Source: Craterostigma plantagineum
Lineage: Eukaryota; Streptophyta; Magnoliopsida; Lamiales; Linderniaceae
DNA length: 64,000 bases
Assembly (NCBI GenBank): GCA_027422505.1
Contig: JAPQWV010000415.1
Location: 62,001 to 126,000 of the forward strand
Direction of reading: 5' to 3'
The notes under the pieces were generated by a model. It did no database searches and was not told where the DNA came from. It saw nothing but the letters and a program-made list of their open reading frames with translations. Within the stretch, counting starts at the first letter, position 1, and each line of letters starts with the position of its first letter. The translations under genes and the position numbers were made by a program. Of this stretch, positions 58,233-64,000 are shown one piece after another.

Positions 58233-60944
58233 TGTAATATCCGTGAAATAATGGATTATTTTTATGTTCGAAATTTATGAAGTTAATTTACGGATAAAAT
58301 GAACTCTTCGAAAGTGAGCCGAAAATAATATTTAGGCCGAGAGTTAAATAAAATAATATGGGTCGAAAATATTAGAAGAGCCCAATAGGTAATAGGAACT
58401 AAAAATATTATGGGTTAGAAGGGAATTAAGGCCCAAAATTTATAAATAGATGAGAAGTAAAAAAAAGGTCCAAGTTTATTATTAAAAAAATGCCCAAATA
58501 AAATATAAGGATGAGATTGATTAAGGACAAAGGAAAGACACATCACACCTTGTCCTTATTAAGTAAAATACACATATTTAATTTTAATGGAATCAACATC
58601 AATAATTGAATGAACAAAAGTTTAAAAGGAGGTTGTGGAGATGGTAATACACGTTGGAATGTTGTCATTACCTAACCACTTGACAAATTAAAACCCTCAT
58701 TGGTGGATGGGATGAAAGTAACATGTGAGAAGGCAACAAAGAAAATAAATATTTTACTTCATGGTATGGAAAGTGACGTTGAAGCCATACATCTACATAA
58801 TGATTAGCTTAAAATAATATCTTTGTGGTCAAAGAGGAAAAACGATATATAGATGCAAAGGAAAACAAAACTCATGTTCGAACTTCAAGAAAACAACGAA
58901 ATGAACAAATAAGGATTTGGGCAAATTCTATTCGATCTCTCACTTTAGGAAGTTGTTCGAACTAAGATAAGGTGGTAAGGACTTCATTGGATGTGTAATT
59001 TTCCTATTAACTTATGTATCTAACATATGACATGGTTTATTGTTATAGCCGAAGTAGAGTACAGTGAGGGGTGCACGAAACTAAGGAGTAGTAGAGTTCG
59101 GCTACTTCAACACCATTAACAACTAGTTAATATAGCTTGGAAGTAAGGTAGGTGAAGATCACCTACATGCGTAAACCAAATTAGGGTCGAGATCTTACGT
59201 ATTGCATGTTCTCTTTCGAATTTATACGTATTTATGTGTAATTTTTGTATGATCTTTTTGATATATGATTTACGGGTGATTTCGGCCATCTCTACAAAGT
59301 TGAGAGGTTTAGGGAGATAAAATATATTAGGTTAGAATAGTAGAATAGAAATTTTAAGGGTGAATTTGATTAGATTTGGAGAATTTGAGTATTAGTGCAA
59401 ATTAGGGTTTTTAGGGTTTCTTTAAATTTAAGAATCTAAAATAAATATTCTATCGATTGGTGTGATTGCGTAATTTTCGAAAGATATGGTGTCAAATAAA
59501 CAATTAAATCTCGATACGGGCCTCTATGTAATTTTCAAAATTTCCGAGTTAAATAAATATTTCTAAAGTCGATTGGGGCCGTGGAGCAATTTTCAGAATT
59601 TCCGAGGAGTTAAATAAATATATTTAAAGTCGATTGGGGCCTTGGAGAAATTTTCTGAAATTCTGAGGTGTTAAATGATTATTAAATATTTATTGGGACC
59701 TTTGTGAAATTTTCTGAAATTCTGAGGGGTTAAATGAATATTAAATATTTTGGTTGGAGTTAACTATAAATTTTCGAAATCATTTTGGGACTAAACTGAA
59801 AATTATAAAACTTGGGCAGATCTGAAAATTCAGAAATTTTCGGGACTAAACTGAAAATTCTGAAACTTTGGGCAGTTCTGAAAATTCTGAAAAATTTCGG
59901 GACTAAACTGAAAATTTTGGAATTTGGGGCAGATTTGAATTTATGAGATATTTTGAAACTTGAGCGTTAGTGTTTTAAAATATATTTTGTGAAATTATGG
60001 TCTTAAAGAAAAAAAAATTAAATCTTAGAAATTTTAGTGTAAATTCGGGGGATAATTCAGTGATTAAGATTTCGGGCCGATTAAATCGGAACGTGGGCTT
60101 CGGGCCCAAAATTATTTGGTGTATGATAGTTTTTGATCGGGCCGAGATTATATCTCGGACCGATATGTTGCTATTTAATATGTGGTATTTCATATGTTAC
60201 ATTTTACTTGCATGTCATTTGCATACATGTAGTACGAGGGGTGTTATAACCGTGCGGGGTCACGGTAACATTTTATAGTGTCGATGAGTGAGGTAAAGTG
60301 ATCGATGTTGATTGTTAGGCTATGATTCGATGAAGCGCTCGCGGTTGAGACCGAGATGGGGCCGCATGTCATTATTTCAGGTGCGGTTGAGACCGAGATG
60401 GGGCCGTTACCACTTGCCATTGTTATAGTTATGGTTGAGACCGAGATGGGGCCGTACTATCATGGCATTATATGACATTTATGTGTGGATTCCGAGTCTA
60501 GCCTAGGGCCCTGTTTATGAGTTGAGAGTTGAAGTAGGAACGAGCTTATGCTCGAGAAATGTCGAGCGTGCATTTGTGAGGTGTCGGGTTTGGAATGTGA
60601 GAGCATTTGCATTCATGCATATTTTCATCTACTGGGCAAAAGCTCAGGGTTTACGTGTGTAGGTAAGGCGGCTGATGGCGGTGACTCCACGAACTTTTGA
60701 GGGCGGCGCAGTACATGGGACGCAACCTGTAGAATGAATTTATGTTTTGTGTTTTTAAGTTTGGGCTTGGACCTCTTGGGTTTTGGCCCAATGAATAAAA
60801 ATATGTTTTGAGTTTGGACTTATGAATTTAAACCTTGAATGTATTTGTATTATTATGTTTTAAAAATCTTAACTAAATGGGCTTTCCGCTGCTTACGCTG
60901 CGAAAATCCGCCAAAACACATATCTAGGAAGTCGGGTTGTTACA
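58233..60944 (+). repeat. Gypsy-type LTR forming the 5' end of the chimera
   Basis: 2,712 bp, TG...CA. The downstream part parallels the Tekay LTR (CATTCATGCATA...CTACTGGGC...GCTCAGGG...TGTAGGTA), so it is in plus orientation. It has three copies of GGTTGAGACCGAGATGGGGC near 60342, 60384 and 60433. No gene inside. Confidence 0.8.
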
Positions 60945-60946
60945 GT

Positions 60947-60958
60947 TGGTATCAGAGC
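60947..60958 (+). other. Primer-binding site at the gypsy LTR/Cassandra junction
   Basis: TGGTATCAGAGC two bases (GT) after the gypsy LTR end. In the true Cassandra junction at 61483 the two spacer bases are GG. Confidence 0.88.
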
Positions 60959-61176
60959 ACAACCTCTCGCAGTACGGTGCTGGTTCGGGGACGAACCAGG
61001 CGGAAGCTGGTGGGCATGTGACGCCCGGGGCCGATGAGGGCGGGGAGTGATCGCCGGTGCCAGAGAAGTGCACGGACAAGGAGCGGCTCCTGGCAGGCTT
61101 CTAGGCGAAGGGGTACATGAACGAACCGATCCGACACCCGAATGAGAGGGGATCCTGAGACTGGCAATGTATGGCG

Positions 61177-61482
61177 TGTCAGGGTAAGAATCGTATAAGA
61201 GAATTGATAGTACTACTCATATCACCAAGGTCGACCTACCTTTTCGGGAGTCCATCCGAAAGAACTTCGAAGTTAAGCGTGCTTGACTTGAAGCAATCTT
61301 AGGATGGGTGACCCCCTGGGAAGTTTGCCCAGGGTGCGTGTGAGCGAGGACGAAGCACGCTGAAAGGTTAAGTGGTGGTACAGTGGGGCCAGACTATCAG
61401 TCGGAGTGTGGTGGGCCCAACCCCACAAGTCCCGGTAGGGACAGATGCTACAGTGACACCCGGTATGGGACGGGTTGTTACA
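61177..61482 (+). repeat. Cassandra LTR 1 with 5S rRNA-like segment
   Basis: 306 bp, TGTCAGGGTAAG to GGGTTGTTACA. It contains a 5S rRNA-derived segment (about 61229-61345) with the internal promoter-like blocks AAGTTAAGCGTGCTTG and GGATGGGTGACC. This is the hallmark of Cassandra terminal-repeat retrotransposons in miniature. Confidence 0.88.
61229..61345 (+). ncRNA. 5S rRNA-like sequence in Cassandra LTR 1
   Basis: AGAACTTCGAAGTTAAGCGTGCTTG and TAGGATGGGTGACCCCCTGGGAAG correspond to the A-box and C-box halves of plant 5S rRNA; the region between is diverged. It is not a genuine rRNA gene but may keep Pol III promoter activity, as reported for Cassandra elements. Confidence 0.8.
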
Positions 61483-61484
61483 GG

Positions 61485-61496
61485 TGGTATCAGAGC
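61485..61496 (+). other. Cassandra primer-binding site
   Basis: TGGTATCAGAGC two bases after the end of Cassandra LTR 1, beginning the second internal unit (61483-61715). Confidence 0.9.
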
Positions 61497-61715
61497 ACAA
61501 CCTCTCGCAGTACGGTGCTGGTTCGGGGACGAACCAGGCGGAAGCTGGTGGGCATGTGACGCCCGGGGCCGACGAGGGCGGGGAGTGATCGCCGGTGCCA
61601 AAGAGATGCACGGACAAGGAGCGGCTCCTGGCAGGCTTCTAGGCGAAGGGGTACATGAACGAACCGATCCGACACCCGAATGAGAGGGGATCCTGAGACT
61701 GACAATGTATGGGCG

Positions 61716-62021
61716 TGTCAGGCTAAGAATCGTATAAAAGAATTGATAGTACTACTCATATTACCAAGGTCGACCTACCTTTTCGGGAGTCCATCCGAAA
61801 GAACTTCAAAGTTAAGCGTGCTTGACTTGAAGCAATCTTGGGATGGGTGACCCCCTGGGAAGTTTGCCCAGGGTGCGTGTGAGCGAGGACGAAGCACGCT
61901 GAAAGGTTAAGTGGTGGTACAGTGGGGCCAGACTATCAGTCGGAGTGTGGTGGGCCCAACCCCACAAGTCCCGGTAGGGACAGATGCTACAGTGACACCC
62001 GGTATGGGACGGGTTGTTACA
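61716..62021 (+). repeat. Cassandra LTR 2 with 5S rRNA-like segment
   Basis: 306 bp, nearly identical to 61177-61482; the 5S-like part is at about 61768-61884. It forms the right end of the chimeric insertion and is followed by the TSD GTAGT. Confidence 0.88.
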
Positions 62022-62214
62022 GTAGTTCGGTACTTTAGCCAATTTATTTGAGATTTTTCTTAGTTTTAGTTTTGTCGTTTCTATTTGCGTTACTTGTGTT
62101 ATTTGCATTATTCGTCTTCCTACGTCACTATTAGTCTCGTAATCTGTTCGACGTATTTATTAATTTCGTTGCTAATTTTTGTTCGCACTTTTTGAAGGTA
62201 CGATTCAGCAGTGA

Positions 62215-63137
62215 ATGACCAGAAGCCACCCATCGGGTCCCATCGTTGACGCAGACCCGGATTCGAGCGGAAGTTACGAAGGAACTCAAGTACGCAACCG
62301 AAGGAGCTTCCACTAGCTCTCAGGCCCATCTAGTTAGCTATTCAAAGGATAGTTCGCAGGAGTTGACCGAAAACTCTCGTGTAGAGGCATCCGTAGATAA
62401 CCCAAACACAGAAGTAATGATGGCGGACCACCGAGTGCCCGTCCATCACGTTCCAGAGGAGGAGCCATCACTACTGGATCACCTCAAGAATGCCGCGCTA
62501 GGCGGTACTGAGTCGGTGATTGTCATTCCACCGATCGAGAACAACAATTTCGAGCTGAAGCACTCCTGGCTTCAGATGATCTTTCAGACGTGCGTGCCCA
62601 GAACACGGATGCCTCACTCAAGAAGCTGGAACAACAGGTGGGCCAGATGGCGAAGCAATTGGCGGGGCGTACTCAGGGCTCACTCCCAAGCTACACCGAG
62701 CCGAATCCAAAGGAGTACTGCAAGGCGGTGACGCTGAGGAATGGGCGAGAACTGCAAGAAGTACCCGCCAAAAAGAAGGCCAATGAGAACACCAACTTCG
62801 AGAGCCACGACGAGTCCAAAGTGGAAAAGATCAGAGGCGACGATGTCGAGAAAGCCAAAGCCGAGAAGGAGAAGGTCGAGCCCGAGAAGGAAAAGGCAAA
62901 GGAGATCGAGCGGCCACCGGTGAAGCCATACCAGCCGAAGATCCCTTACCCGGCTCGACTGAAGAAGGACACGGACGAGGCACAGTTCGGTAAATTTATG
63001 GGTATGTGTATGGAATTGCATATTAACTTACCTTTTGTTGAAGCTATTACGCAGATGCCCAGCTTCGCCAAGTTTGGACCTGCTGACGAACAGAAGAAAG
63101 CTCGAACACGTCTCCACCGTGTGCCTGCGAGGGGAGT
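62215..63137 (+). pseudogene. gag: Athila gag with internal deletion
   Basis: The ATG at 62215 is soon followed by an in-frame stop. The gag-like frame from about 62246 has MADHRVPVHH...IPPIENNNFELKHSWLQMIFQT, which equals the start of the gag at 32035-32598. Directly after that (about 62588) comes a segment normally hundreds of residues downstream: RAQNTDASLKKLEQQVGQMA, PSYTEPNPKEYCKAVTLRNGREL, a Lys/Glu-rich stretch and PYPARLKKDTDEAQFGKF. Most of the capsid core is deleted and the frame changes at the junction. Pol does not follow because a Cassandra copy sits at 63138. The element could only move with helper proteins. Confidence 0.85.
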
Positions 63138-63675
63138 TGTAACGACCCGTCTCATACTGGGCGTCACTGTAGCATCGGTCCTTACCGGGACATGTGGGGT
63201 TGGGCCCACCACACTCCGACTGATAGTCTGGCCCCACTGTATCACCATTTAACCTTTCAGCGTGCTTCGTCCTTGCTCACACGCACCCTGGGCAAACTTC
63301 CCAGGGGGTCACCCATCCAAGATTACTTCAAGTCAAGCACGCTTAACTTTGAAGTTCTTTCGGATGGACTACCGAAAAGGTAGGTCGACCTTGGTGATAT
63401 GAGTAGTACTATCAATTCTCTTATACGATTCTTAGTCTGACACGCCCATACATTGTCAGTCTCAGGATCCCCTCTCATTCGGGTGTCGGATCGGTTCGTT
63501 CATGTACCCCTTTGCCTAGAAGCCTGTGAGGAGCCGCTCCTTGTCCGTGCACCTCTCTGGCACCGGCGATCACTCCCCGCCCTCATCGGCCCCGGGCGTC
63601 ACATGCCCACCAGCTTCCGCCTGGTTCGTCCCCGAACCAACACCGTACTGCGAGAGGTTGTGCTCTGATACCACC
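63138..63675 (-). mobile_element. Cassandra TRIM lacking its 5' LTR (minus strand)
   Basis: The 305-bp LTR at 63138-63442 (minus strand; 5S-like segment about 63270-63390), the internal domain and the PBS (63662-63673) are present. At the place of the 5' Cassandra LTR a different LTR begins (63676). The left flank GGAGT (63133-63137) is the presumed TSD. Confidence 0.85.
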
Positions 63676-64000
63676 TGTAATACCCGTGAAATTAAACGGG
63701 AATTATTACAAACATTATGAAGTAATTACCTTAAAGGAATGCAAGGACTTATATTTTTAGATAAAGGATATTATTCCAACCAAGCTCAATTAAAATGGGA
63801 ATGTAGAGAGGTTATTTGTTGAAGCCCAAATAAAAGAAAAGAAAACTTAAATATTAATATATAGGCTCAATTTCCTTGCAATTAATTACTAAACGAGTAC
63901 AACTAAGGAAAAAGAATGGAAATAAAAATATTATGGATGGGGAAAGATAGAAAAAGACTCAAATGTCTTTCGTGCATGTGATTCAACGAATATCCATGGG
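63676..64000 (+). repeat. Start of a gypsy-type LTR, cut by the window end
   Basis: TGTAATACCCGTGAAATT and the following TTATGAAGTAATTACC resemble the start of the LTR at 58233 in plus orientation, but diverge further on. It directly abuts the Cassandra PBS spacer. No gene. Confidence 0.55.

Larger units (their letters stand above)
58233..62021 (+). mobile_element. Chimeric unit: gypsy LTR joined to two Cassandra units
   Basis: The left end is the start of a 2.7-kb gypsy LTR (TGTAATATCCGTG). The right end is the end of a Cassandra LTR (GGGTTGTTACA). The whole 3,789-bp stretch is bounded by one TSD pair. Order: gypsy LTR 58233-60944, PBS, Cassandra internal, Cassandra LTR 61177-61482, PBS, Cassandra internal, Cassandra LTR 61716-62021. 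No coding capacity. Confidence 0.85.
58183..63137 (+). mobile_element. Athila internal region, interrupted and gag-deleted
   Basis: After the PBS the leader runs to 58232, is interrupted by a chimeric element (58233-62021) and resumes at 62022. The uninterrupted leader is seen in the other copy (minus strand 32735-32755), which confirms the insertion point. The gag follows at 62215-63137 with a large internal deletion, and is then interrupted by a Cassandra at 63138. Confidence 0.85.

Noticed and set aside
61229..61345. Functional 5S rRNA gene
   Set aside because: The similarity is limited to the A- and C-box halves and lies inside an LTR; the centre is diverged. It is a Cassandra component.
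62246..62731. ORF start at 62246 as a true gene start
   Set aside because: The codon there is TTG; the first ATG (62215) is in another frame with an early stop. The reading is a gag remnant.
61273..63720. Repeated ORFs with SGSPLIRVSDRFVHVPLRLEA or AHHTPTDSLAPLYHHLTFQRA
   Set aside because: They recur in every Cassandra copy because the non-coding LTR/internal DNA is repeated; Cassandra is known to be non-coding.

Overview
The window is plant nuclear DNA, almost certainly from an angiosperm (probably a eudicot; the species cannot be named from the sequence). It contains no intact host gene that I can recognise. Most of the sequence that can be assigned is transposable elements nested in one another: Ty3/gypsy elements (Tekay/chromovirus, Athila and other lineages), Ty1/copia-like and non-autonomous LTR elements, Cassandra TRIMs carrying a 5S rRNA-like segment, Helitrons and hAT-type MITEs. 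There is also one endogenous pararetrovirus (Caulimoviridae, florendovirus-like).

Layout. 1-1816: a 5' LTR with primer-binding site (PBS) of a minus-strand LTR element running off the left edge. 1817-3640: minus-strand 'additional ORF' (aORF) of a non-autonomous retrotransposon family. 4055-14149: a complete, very young Tekay-like Ty3/gypsy element (LTRs 2,715 bp; 1,487-codon uninterrupted gag-pol; TSD GTAGC). 15090-19280: a complete minus-strand non-autonomous LTR element (LTRs 339 bp; TSD ATTTT) whose leader carries four covarying hairpins. 21475-24700: endogenous pararetrovirus fragment (broken RT/RNase H, open ORF2, promoter/polyA region). 25441-32034: old minus-strand gypsy element with one long LTR and one truncated LTR. 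32035-34803: rearranged Athila element (gag - LTR - 3' region). 34804-35050: copia LTR start with PPT. 36420-38437 (+) and 44792-47760 (-): two degraded Helitron Rep/helicase copies in inverted orientation, enclosing another aORF/copia-gag/solo-LTR cluster. 50489-51205 and 53598-54019: two hAT MITEs with perfect 8-bp TSDs. 54066-56570: two fragments of a kinesin-14-like gene, the first ending just before a Helitron 3' terminus. 56724-63137: Athila element with most of gag deleted, interrupted by a chimeric unit (58233-62021, TSD GTAGT) made of a 2.7-kb gypsy LTR joined to two Cassandra units. 63138-63675: another Cassandra joined to a related gypsy LTR start.

The relative order of insertion can be read from the nesting. 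The Tekay element and the 15095-19275 element lie inside older retrotransposon leader sequence. The gypsy LTR at 29054-32034 cut an Athila gag. The LTR at 41640-44634 sits in a hAT MITE that had itself entered a Helitron helicase. The most unusual structures are the covarying hairpin array at 17427-17670 and the gypsy/Cassandra chimera at 58233-62021. LTR identities and repeat alignments here were judged by eye.
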